From Mariannaea sp. PMI_226 (taxonomy: Eukaryota > Ascomycota > Sordariomycetes > Hypocreales > Nectriaceae): a stretch of DNA of 64,000 nt. A model generated the notes under the pieces. It was not told the origin of the DNA, made no database searches, and worked only from the letters and a program-made list of their open reading frames with translations. The stretch covers positions 3,968,001 to 4,032,000 of the forward strand of contig JANFOG010000002.1 in assembly GCA_024336345.1 (NCBI GenBank). Reading direction: 5' to 3'. Positions 1 through 9,774 of the stretch are shown in pieces (the stretch's first letter is position 1; the number at the start of each line of letters is the position of its first letter). A program made the position numbers and the translations under genes.

Positions 1-769
1 AGGCGCAAAGAGCTGTACGGACTTTTCTTCCTTTGTTTTCGCTGAAGGCCTAATTTTTGAATTCATTCGCTGACTATTTTTTGTATTCAGGACGGCCAAG
101 ATAGCAAGACCCTATTTCCGAGATTGGGGCAACCTTCAATATCATGAGGGCAAGTCTTTCATCGCACCCCCGCGACTCTTCAAGGCCGAGCTCTCGCTCT
201 TCTTCCCCAACCTGCATGGCGAGACTCTTCTCAAGACAGATCGTAAGCCTCGAGACACAACACCGCTCCTCACGGGAAAGGCCAGCGTGGTCAGCTTCTT
301 CAGCAGCCGCTGGGCTGAGCAGCAAGTCGGATCCTTCGTCTCCAAGGAAGAGAACCCGGGGCTCCACGAGGTGCTGGCGCAGCACGGCGACAATGCGCAA
401 CTTGTCAACATCAACTACGAGGACAATGCGGGCAAGGCGTTCCTTGTACGATTATTCATGGGTTCACTGCGCAAGCAGTTCCCTGAAAAAGACTGGGATA
501 AATACTTCCTCGTGCGCCGAGGTGTCTCGGATAACATTCGCGAGTCGATTGGCCTGTTGAACAGCAAGGTCGGATATGTCTACCTAGTTGATCAATATTG
601 CCGTGTACGATGGGCCGGAAGCGGCAATGCCCATCCTGAGGAGCAGCAAGGCTTGGCTAGGGGACTCGGACGACTGATTGACGAAATGAAACGAGAGGCT
701 ACACTACCCGCGACGGCACGGGAGCAGCACCCAGGGAAGCAGCATCTCGAGGTCCCAAAAGCATTATAA
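1..769 (+). CDS. atp10: Mitochondrial ATP synthase assembly factor ATP10 (5' end missing)
   Basis: This is the C-terminal part of an ATP10-type protein, the mitochondrial inner-membrane factor that helps assemble the Fo sector (subunit 6) of F1Fo-ATP synthase. The gene runs in from outside the window. A first visible exon fragment (1..14) joins across an intron (15..90, GTACGG donor, TTCAG acceptor) to a long last exon (91..769). The join keeps the frame and gives R-R-K-E-L-T-A-K, followed by the family blocks YFRDWGNLQYHEGKSF and APPRLFKAELSLFFPNLHG. Further on are LVNINYEDN and VGYVYLVDQYCRVRWAGSG, also typical of ATP10. The tail after about 20 residues past RWAGSG is polar and variable. 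The N-terminal targeting sequence lies upstream of the window. The family call is from recognition of these blocks; the exact intron is inferred from splice signals. Confidence 0.88.
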
Positions 770-910
770 TTCTTAAAAAAGGCTCTTTTTTCAATGAGAG
801 CTCTTGTACATTAGATATTCCATATCCCAACCATACTGTACAATAAATGCACGCTGATACCCCCTTAAACGCCAATGCAGTATGCAAGATACCCCATCTC
901 TTCTGAATTA

Positions 911-1720
911 TTACAACAACCACCAGAAGACAATGAAGCAGAGTGCGATGAAGCCACCCATGATAATCCCATCCCGTCTCTTCTTAGCTGATATTCTGGT
1001 CATCAATGTGTTGATGCCGGGTATTTGGTTCGCGGCATGATTGATTCTGCGGTTGATACTTGCAATCGTCTCGCGCTGCAAGTTAAAGCTGTCGTTGACG
1101 GCATATGCTTGGCTCAGCACGCTATCCGTCATGTCATGACTGTTGTCGATTCGGCTGCGCTCGTCGAGCATGTACTCGGCCTCTGCCGTTTCAGGGTTGT
1201 TTGCGCGGTACTCGTTGATATCGGAGCGGACATTGCTAAGGAGGTTGGCGCGATCCCGGGCTTGTTGGACGGTGGAGCGTAATCGGTTCAGGTCTCGTTT
1301 GTGGCCAGAAAGTTTCTCGCGGAGAAGGGAGAGGTTATTTTGCTTCAGGGCTGATGGGGTAGTTTCGGAGTCGAGGACGCGGGCTAGCTGGGAGATGGTG
1401 GTTTCGCGCTGATCGTGGCACTCAAGTCAACATGAATGGCTCAACAAGCGATAAGACGTCAAGAGGATAAAACAATAAGACTTACCTTCTCCAAAAGCTC
1501 TTCCAGCTTGCGTTCTGTGTCGCGCTCATCCTCCGTAGCTTTGGGTGGGATGTTGGAGGCCGTGGAGAATTGTGAGTACGTATGGAACAGGTTCTCTGTC
1601 TGCAACGACGTCAGCCAGCTTCTCCGAGCGTCTAACGCCACTAAGACCAACCTGTGTCTCTAGTGAACGGGCTTGTTGTCGCAGTTGCGCCCAGCCAGGA
1701 CCTCCAGTTTGTGCAGACAT
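911..1720 (-). CDS. gos1: Golgi SNARE GOS1 (GOSR1/GS28 family)
   Basis: A 226-residue Qb-SNARE of the cis-Golgi, acting in ER-to-Golgi and intra-Golgi vesicle fusion. The coding exons are 1652..1720, 1486..1599 and 911..1408, with introns at 1600..1651 and 1409..1485. Splicing gives ARSLETQ-TENLFHTYSQFS and EELLEK-RETTISQLARVLD, a continuous frame through all three exons. The C-terminal SNARE helix runs from ERSRIDNSHDMTDSVLSQAY to NRRINHAANQIPGINTLM, with FNLQRETI around the central layer glutamine. It ends in a tail anchor, GIIMGGFIALCFIVFWWLL, reaching the last residue, as expected for a tail-anchored SNARE. The start MSAQTGGPGW was chosen because it matches the usual short N-terminus; an in-frame Met lies 10 codons upstream. 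The gene is divergent from the L35 gene. Confidence 0.93.
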
Positions 1721-2186
1721 GGCTACTATTTTCTCCAAATAATACAAATCGAGAGGTATAAAGGTACAGTTGCGTTGGGATGTTGGTGCGGCACTCTATC
1801 GATAGCTAAGCTCCCTGACGACGACGACGACGACGACAACGGCAACGACAACGACGACTGACACTTGGTCCCATTACAGAAACGGCAGAATTACTCACCG
1901 CCCACGCTAACGATCCAGATTTGGGCACGGGATACATCACGTGTGGCGATGGACCCCTCTAACACTCCCCAAGCCCACCAGCCAATTAAAAATCGCAAAA
2001 CTATTCATATTCTCCGCTTTTCATCACCATTCCTCAAGCCCTAGGGCAAAATTTCACTTTCTCGGCAAACTTCTCTAAATTCCTCCGCCTACGATCTATC
2101 GCGACACGGACGGTGACGGTTTGAGGCTGATATTTTTCTAACACACTCGTCGACTTACTTCGCACACCACTTCGAAGATAATCAAG
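1721..2186. promoter_or_regulatory. Divergent promoter region between gos1 and the L35 gene
   Basis: This 466-base interval separates two divergent starts. It holds a CGA/CAA trinucleotide tract (1817..1859), a CACGTG box (1938..1943), a CCAAT motif near 1982 and a pyrimidine-rich leader before the L35 ATG. No further gene is visible. Confidence 0.6.
1938..1943. promoter_or_regulatory. CACGTG box upstream of the L35 gene
   Basis: A perfect palindromic CACGTG lies about 245 bases before the L35 start. Such boxes bind bHLH or Cbf1-like factors in fungi; use here is inference from position only. Confidence 0.3.
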
Positions 2187-3096
2187 ATGGTGAGTACACG
2201 CACCTTCTTGCCCTCACCCCCATTCCAATCTCAGATGGATCGACGGTCGGTCCCTTCATCGTCGGGTCTATGGCTTTTCGCAGTTTCTACTCGAAACCCT
2301 TTTTTCGACATCGAACGCACACATCCATCATTCCACGATCGATCATGAACCATCGAACTATCATCCATTCTCTCCCCGCACAAACACAACCACTTTCTCT
2401 CGATAGAAGCGGCACGAGAAAAAAAACACTGCACACAGAAAGAATGATATATAAGAGGAATGGATCGCTGACAGGAGATGCAGTCGTCGGGCAAGGTTAA
2501 GGCTGGTGCGCTCTGGACCAAGAACAAGGATGATCTCCTGAAGCAGCTTGGCGAGCTCAAGACCGAGCTCGGTCAGCTTCGCATCCAGAAGGTCGCTTCT
2601 TCCGGCACCAAGTTGAACAAGATGTGAGTTTGAAAATTTCCCCTCAATGCGAGATTGTCCCTCTAGGCAAAGATTTTTCTTCGTCTTCACTTCACGGCAA
2701 AAGTTCGATATGCTAATACTATTTCTTCCCACCTCTCTAGCCACGACCTCCGCAAGTCGATCGCTCGTGTCCTGACCGTCATCAACGCCAAGCAAAGAGC
2801 CCAGCTCCGCCTGTTCTACAAGAACAAGACGTACACTCCCCTCGACCTCCGACCCAAGCATACCCGTGCCATCCGCCGCCGACTATCGCCTGAGGAGAAG
2901 TCCCGTGTGTTGGAGAAGACCAAGAAGCGCAACGTTCACTTCCCCCAGCGCAAGTTCGCCATCAAGGTACGACACTTTCCCGGAGGTTTCCTTTGGTAGT
3001 GGCACATCAATTGATGTCTCACTACGAATGATCCAACGATGTTACGGCGTTATTTTAGTAAACTTGACAGACACTAACGATCGATAATAGGCTTAA
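2187..3096 (+). CDS. rpl35: 60S ribosomal protein L35 (uL29)
   Basis: A 124-residue large-subunit ribosomal protein sitting near the exit tunnel. The coding sequence is split as 2187..2189, 2484..2623, 2741..2966 and 3091..3096. The first coding exon is only the ATG, followed directly by GTGAGT. The last holds one Ala codon and the stop. The product reads [16 protein letters not shown], then [53 protein letters not shown] and ends [15 protein letters not shown], as in fungal L35. Introns two and three carry clear branch sites (GCTAATAC near 2712, ACTAACG near 3073). A reading that starts at an ATG just inside the first intron (2478) would add one Gln, but the ATG-only exon gives the usual N-terminus and a good context. 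Confidence 0.95.
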
Positions 3097-3983
3097 ATCA
3101 TTTTACAGTGCTTGGAGGGCGAACTAGGACATCTGGGTAGAAGGGAAATGGGGTATGGAGGGCGCGGCGTGCTTTTTCTCTGAACAAAAGGCTTCGAAAT
3201 TTGCATCGCATGGCTCAGGGAATCTCGGTCTGACTTGTACTTATTTCCCGGTTTGGGCCTCGAATCTGGGACGGCATGTCCAACGTGTTGGGCTGTCTGG
3301 TCAGGCAGCCCTAAAAAAAAAATGAGGTCATGATCAAAGAATGTGTCTGTCCCTGTCTGTATGTGTGTGTGCCGTAGTGTTTTATTTTCAAGACACGTAA
3401 GGTGTCGTTGATAAGACCAGCTGGCATTTGGAGAGTTGGCGTTGCTTTGACTGGCCCAACTTGATCATGAATCGCCAAAGGCCCCCGAGCTATATACCAC
3501 GAGACCCTCACAAGGCTCATTATTGATCAGCACCTCATTAATTGAACATTTTCTGGTTGTCTCCTCTTACCACCCCCGAATATACGGGGAGCCGTTGACA
3601 GGTTTACGTCAGAAACTCTGCCACGTTCGCCTGAACGACACCAAACAGACAAGAAGTAACTAGTAAGGCAATCCATTGACATGGTGTTGCGTCTCTCTCA
3701 GGCGAAAAAGATAATGGACACGACATTATCCAAGTCAAAACTGTCCTTGAACGGTTCTACCTAACCTAAGGTAAGCGTTTCATTTGATCAACGTCTCATA
3801 CGTCTATGTACATAGCAGGTGGGTATCTAAGGTAATTAATTTACTTTTCCTTCCCAGAACTCCAAAGAAAAAAGAAGGACAGAAAGAAGAGAGAAGAAGA
3901 ATGAAAGAAAGAAAAGAAAGAAAACGCCATCAAAATCAAATCAAGCCACCGAAGAAAGGCCATCTCTCGACGAACCAACTCGC
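3097..3983. other. Convergent intergenic region with purine tract
   Basis: The interval separates the 3' ends of the L35 gene and the zinc-finger regulator. It contains a GAA/GAAA-rich purine tract at 3864..3927. I see no gene in it. Confidence 0.5.
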
Positions 3984-6177
3984 TCAGCCAGCAACACAAA
4001 CAACATCAGTGCTATGTATATTTGGTTGGCTATCTTCGTGACCGTCTCCGTTGCCGTCGCCTTCACCATCACCAACTTTGTGGGTTTTCCTTAAATGCCG
4101 GCGAAGCTGATCTAGTCGATGGAAGTCCTTGCCGCAGTATTCGCAAACGTGATTGCCCTTAACATTGTGTGTTCGGCGATGCTTCGATAAATTGGACGAC
4201 TCGCTAAATGCTTTATCACAGATATCGCATCTCAGCGGTTTCTCTCCTGTGTGCGTACGAATGTGCATAGCTGTCAATTAAGTTAGCATAGAATGGGCAT
4301 AGAACGTCTTAGTGATCATACTGAGAGCGCTCTGCTGCTTGAAGGCACTGCCACAATCTTCATATGGGCATCTCCAGGGCAATTCGCCGGAATGAGTTCG
4401 CTTGTGCTGCTCAAGTGACTGCTTCGCCGAAAGCTTCAGTCCGCAGATGTCGCATTTGACCGGTTTGACTAGAGGTGTCAGGACAAGGCTTATGCTTGTG
4501 AGCCAGGGGTTTTGACTTACATCCTGTATGTGTTTGCATGTGTCTCTCCAATTTACTCTTTTGTGCGAATGGCTCGTGTCTTGAGCAGCCTTGCCATCGG
4601 CAAATAAATCCACGCTCTCCCTTTACCAGTTTCTTTCCATGCTCCTTCTTACAGTGGTTTTGGAGGTCTTCGGCATTTAGGTAAGCCTCGTGACAGAATA
4701 GACCATTATCGAAAACCCAACGACACCTGAACAAGTCATCTTCTCCCATAGAACTTGCAGTGGAACGTGGCCCGGCCTTCGCAGCTGGAGAGTTTGATGC
4801 CCATGGGACCACAATACCGTCCACCGTACCACCAACAATAGGGGACGTGAAGGGCTTGCCCATCACCATGCCTGTATAACCGCCAAGGTCGACAGGAGTT
4901 GCAACAGAGGTAATTATCGGGTCAGACTCAGTTGCTGGGGGAGTGGGCACCGAGGCTGTTGCTGGCGTATTGGAATCAGCTGTGCCTATGCAAGCGGCAT
5001 CGTTGCAAGGGTGGGATGCTCCTTGACAATTCTCCTCTAGGCATGGTTCAGGATCGTGACACGATTCATGAGAGCAGCAGTTGGACAGATCCAACTCGTG
5101 GTTCGCATCCAGGGCGCATGAAGGGTCAAAACAGCAGTTACCATTCGCTGACTCTCCGCATTGGCTTGTGCATTCAGGGATTTCGCAGTGGGAGGAGCAA
5201 GATGCAGGGGCTTTAGGGAGACGAGACCCAGCTACTTCGGGGCTAATAGTATGGTGCATAGGGTTGTTCATTAGATTCATGGGAACGGTTCCCCAATTAG
5301 GTACTGATGTGATGGCAACGTCTTGTCCCCATTGTATCTGGCTGCTTTCTTGCTGTATCACGAAGCCATTCGCATCATGTACCTGACCACCAAAAGGTGT
5401 GTTGAATGTGGAAGTGAATGCTTGGTTTGAAAATTGGTTGACGGGCTGGTCTGGGAAGCCAGGAAAGGAATGGCAAAACGTCTGGTTGAATTCCTGACCT
5501 ATGCATTGGTCTGGGTATTGGTTCAAGATCTGGTGGAAATTTTGATGCAGACTTTGGAAAGACGTGAGACCACCTGGAGCACTCATCTGATCCGAAGCTT
5601 GGTTGTGTGTCTGATGGCAAGCCTGGTGGATTTTCTGATGTAAACTTTGAAGGGCTGCCAGGGGCTCAGTGGCGCCGGTCTGGTCGATATGATCTACATT
5701 CTGTATAGTTTGACCATAATTCTGATTACCGTAGGTCATATTCGTAGACGAATTATTGAGGGTGGACTGAAGGCCGATGAGGGGGAGATCGGCTTCGAGG
5801 TTGATGGCATCGGTGCTGTCAGTCATTTCCGTGTCGCTTGGCTGGGAGGAGGCCGCTGCGGCATTGCTTATGACATGATAGCAGCGCTGGTCGAGACAGC
5901 CGTTCTCTGAGTTTTGACAGTTACCGAGGCTATCGAGGCCTTGGGTTATGGCGACATGGTCAAGAACCCCTCCAACGAAGGTGCCGGTGTTGATGTCGAT
6001 GTTAGTAGAAAAATCATTGCCAGAAGGATCAAAGGAGCCCTGGTGGTCGCCATCAAAGGGCGTGGACTGATGCATGATTTTTTCCTCGGTCAATGGTGAA
6101 GAAGATATCGACGAAGCGGGAGCGGTGGATGGGATGATGAAGGCCTGGGCCTGAGCGCCGTTGGGTGGGATGGCCAT
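3984..6177 (-). CDS. C2H2 zinc-finger transcription factor, Zap1/ZafA-like (zinc homeostasis)
   Basis: A 696-residue nuclear regulator read from exons 4521..6177, 4322..4468 and 3984..4270. Splicing joins HMQTHTG-FKPVKCDICG and KQQSAL-TMHIRTHTGEKP, restoring an unbroken finger array. The N-terminal half is Gln/Asn- and Ser-rich. A Cys/His-rich block with repeated short C-X3-C pairs (CSSHCEIPECTSQC onward) lies around residues 325-400. An atypical finger C-X9-C-X12-H-X4-H beginning CRW and a second with CRWQGC resemble the CWCH2 fingers of Zap1. Four classical fingers follow, including FSESSNLSKHRRTH and a final one ending RRHLRKTH. This order (Cys-rich activation block, CWCH2 fingers, tandem DNA-binding fingers) matches Zap1/ZafA, which activates zinc uptake under zinc limitation. 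The orthology is inferred; another C2H2 regulator is possible. Confidence 0.72.
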
Positions 6178-8575
6178 CCTCGAGATGGGAACGAGCGCTC
6201 GCCCAGAATTATGTCTGGGCTGAGAACCTTGATGGCCTCGAGGCTCGAAGGACGGAGGGGCACTTTGTGTGCAGTGACGCTAGGCTGAGTGGACAAGGTA
6301 GACAGTGTGGACAGTGTGGAACAGCATGGACGACAAGTGGGGGTACCCGCGCAGCGCAGGGGAGGTGATATGATACCATTTACAGCCAATCATAAGCGCC
6401 TAAAGGGTAATAACTCAAGTGCTGTGGCCTAACTGGGTAAAAAGGCTAGACCCCGGTCATGAACAGATGAACACAGATGGTGCGTTTGGTTGCTGCCAGT
6501 CGTGCGTTAATAGAATGTGTGCAACCAAGAGTTAAGAGGAACTTTGCCTGAAGCAGGGTAGCCCCAAGAGACAAAAACCGAGAGGAAAAAAATTGAAAAT
6601 GAGGAAATATTAAAGTACCTCAACGTAAATAAAGAAAAAGCTTATTTGAAAATGCGATTTCTTATCAATGCACTTACCATAAGAGGTTCTCAAAATTAGG
6701 TATGTGACAGAGTACCTAATTACGGAGTACATCTGTTGAACAAAATATATCCTCATATTTAACATCCGTGTTCTGTTCTCGCGCATTGGAGTCTTGGAGT
6801 CTCTTGATGGAAGATTACCTGTAAGGTTAGAAATGGACATTTCATGCTTTCCGCGTGCATGAACATGATTCTATATTGATGTTTTGAATGCACCAGACGT
6901 CCCCGTAACCTAGAGCACAAATATCTAGGAGAAGAAAAAAAAACAATTCCTCGAAATGAAGTGAAACTCATACTTTCACACGCTAGTAAACTATTCTTTG
7001 TGTTCTTGGATACTGAGTGCTATCTCAGCAAGAAGAACTCTGGCTTGCCAATCCTATCGCTGTCAAACTACATCCATCTCGTCATCATTGGAGGGCTGGC
7101 GACACTGGGGAAAGTCGCATTTCCTGATCAACTGAGTGATGTTAGGTAATCTCCCGAGAAGTGAGAGCTAATATATCAATATATCTAGGTAGATTTCTAC
7201 CTCAAACTAAGACGGCACACGACTGACATCCCAGCCACGCTATTTACAAGTGAGAATGTGATTTACCTCAACATGTCAATGCGTGATCCCTATTTTCTTT
7301 ATTCTTGGCTCGCCTACCCTGTACTTCCACGGTCAAGGAAGACAACGTAAACCAATACTCTCTGCGTAGTCTAACGATATTATTCCTGTTGTAAACTACC
7401 TATGACTGGTGATTCATCTTCCCTCTTTTTTTTTCATGTGTGATTTTTAGTTTGTCTGTGACAGTTATGGTTGAAAAGCCATACAAATCGACATATGTGA
7501 GCGTACCTTGGATTATAATATAACAATAAACTAATGGAGATTGCCTGATACCTGAGCCCCACGTGAATGCCAAAAACATTTTTCAGTGAAAAAGTAAAAG
7601 CTCAAACAAAGATTTCGTCTCGACAGTCTCTACACGAATGACGGTCCTCGAAAAACGGTGAATATGTCACATACTTCGAAATATTCCAACCACTCTGCCG
7701 TACAAAGCAGCCCGAGTACATGATTATGTACAGTACCTCAACTTTTTACGTCACAATGGAAGGAATGGCCGTCTCCTCACAGCTCCACCAGTTCGCAGTA
7801 GAGGACCCGTACCTGCTAGTTAATTATTAGTAAACCATCTTCTCAAGTTTACCTTTCCACTACTCCGTACTTTACCTGGCGACTGGAGAAAAGGGAATTC
7901 TATGAATTATCACATAACGGCCAGGGACGGTCCTTCAACAGACTGAAAGATGAGTTCTAGGTCTTGACGATGAAATAGTCAAAGTGAGACTTGGGTACTT
8001 GATTTTAACCGTGAAGGTAGCCACACACACAGTATTAAGTGGAAGATACATTGAATACCTCCCCTTCATTAAGATAGGTGTACCTACCTACCTTGCACAA
8101 GTAAAAAGCGGGTAACTGCCAAGCCAGAGCAGTCGAAGGTCTCCCAACCTTTCATCTTCCTATTTAGTTAGCTCCTGCCTTTCTGGACTTTGGCCGTTTA
8201 TTACTCTGAATTTCTGTCTCATGCCGAACTACAACGCGCCTTCCTCCTCTTGTGCCCATCCTTTCCGAACACAGTGCGCCGGACCGTGACGTCGCCAGCG
8301 TTCCTCACTCAGTTACCTGAGAGCCTCACCATTTCCTTACCTTATCTCTCTGCCTCAGCCACAGCCACTCCCACTCCCACCACTACTATTACTGCTCTGC
8401 TACTACCACCACAGCTCGTCCTCTCGCTCTCACGAGTGTCCTCTTGCATGCCCGCATCAGCCTTCCTGAGCAACCGTCATCTGTTCAGCCGCTTCAGTGT
8501 TTTTGGTTTTGTTTATATAGAGTTATTCATTTTTGCGTAATCATATTCCCCTCCCACCCAATCCCATCTTTCACC
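6178..8575. other. Long gene-poor interval
   Basis: About 2.4 kb of AT-leaning sequence upstream of the zinc-finger regulator and the small myristoylated protein. It has stop codons in all frames at short spacing, two TACTCCGTA/TACGGAGTA motifs (6721..6729, 7861..7869), a CACGTG (7560..7565) and a TACCTACCTACC tract near 8082. The last 300 bases are pyrimidine-rich, as expected of a leader for the gene at 8576. Confidence 0.5.
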
Positions 8576-9145
8576 ATGGGAAATATTTGCGGCAAAACCG
8601 AGTCGGATCCTTTCGACAGACCCGGGCGTGTGCTTGGTACTGCTCCACCTGCAGGACCAACCACTGCGCCTGTTCCCAAGAAGGTTGGAGGACCTCCCAG
8701 AACTCTGGGCGGTGCCTCGTCTGCTGCTGAGGCCTCCTCGCAAGATCAGACCGATGCACGACGAAAGGCTGCCGAAGCTGCCCAGGTGCGTGTCTACGAA
8801 ATAATAATGTTTACTTCTACTCAATTTCCTCCGCTGGTTCATGTTACTGGACCGCACCGCCGTTCACGCAACATACGTCTTGCGCCACTTCCCCTCACCC
8901 TGTGCTGAGACATCCCAAACACCAACTTTCATTATGCTCTGGGCCACCATCAAACATAATAAACGCCCTGTCACTAACTCTTCATACACTAGGCACGAGC
9001 TCAAGCTAAGCCTGGCGGCAAACTCCAGACTCAGCTGACTGAGCGACAACGGGAGGATTTGAAGACAACGGTAGCAAGGGACGCCAAAATCAACGCTCAG
9101 CAAAGGGCCGCCGACAATGCCAGAGAGGCCATGGATTATAATTAA
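8576..9145 (+). CDS. Small N-myristoylated fungal protein of unknown function
   Basis: A 120-residue protein from exons 8576..8785 and 8993..9145. The intron (8786..8992) has a GTGCGT donor, a CACTAAC branch site near 8972 and a TAG acceptor. The N-terminus MGNICGK has Gly2 and a nearby Cys, the classic pattern for N-myristoylation plus palmitoylation, so attachment to a membrane is likely. The middle is rich in Pro, Gly and Ala with a GRVLGTAP block and a KVGGPPRTLGG block. The second exon encodes a charged, Gln/Arg-rich helix (QLTERQREDLKTTVARDAK) ending in MDYN. Short proteins with this layout occur across ascomycetes, but I know no defined function. Splicing is supported by the continuing charged helix AAEAAQ-ARAQAKPGGK. 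Confidence 0.8.
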
Positions 9146-9774
9146 CCTAATTGATCAAATCTGACCGCTGATCGACTAATACATGACCCACAGCAGAGTA
9201 CTGAAGAGAGTATGTATGACTGGAGTATGAGCGGTACTTGGCAGTGAGAGGCTAAGGAAGTAGAAGCATTTGCTGTCGAAGCGAAGGGCGTGTGTGGCTT
9301 ACTGTTCAACCTCATCGACGTTGATTTATGACATTCCATTGGAAAGAGGAACCAATATTTGTTTTCTGGCGCAAGATGGCGTATACAATTTTCTATATCC
9401 TTCTATACACACATACACACGTACGTATATATATGTTTACGTTCAACAACTTTTTGCATTTTGCGATCCCCCAGCGGGTTTATACTGGCTATCGTTCATC
9501 CTGCATCGAAGGCGTCTGTAATGGACTGTAGTACGATACCAAACTTTGATCCTTGTATTTCCCTTGACCAATGAATACTCTCCTACACTTTCATTTTACC
9601 TACTTTACACACACACACACACACGCCATACACATACATATATGTATATATAAATAAAAAGATATATGGCATGCTTGGTTGTCCCTTTCCCACCGCAACG
9701 CCTGTTGATCGTTTTTTCCCCCTCCGCGCAAACCAAAAAAAAATCAAAAAAATCCCAACTCTTCTTTTTCTTCT
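9146..9774. other. Convergent intergenic region with (AC)n repeat
   Basis: The interval lies between the 3' ends of the small myristoylated protein and PRP5. It carries a perfect (AC)10 run at 9607..9626 and an AT-rich TATATA stretch after it. No gene is seen. Confidence 0.5.
9607..9626. repeat. (AC)10 microsatellite
   Basis: Uninterrupted dinucleotide repeat read directly from the sequence in the 3' flank of PRP5. Confidence 0.95.

Noticed and set aside
2190..2483. Box C/D snoRNA within L35 intron 1
   Set aside because: An AATGATA and a CTGA occur near the 3' end but only about 20 bases apart, and the CTGAC is better read as the branch site.
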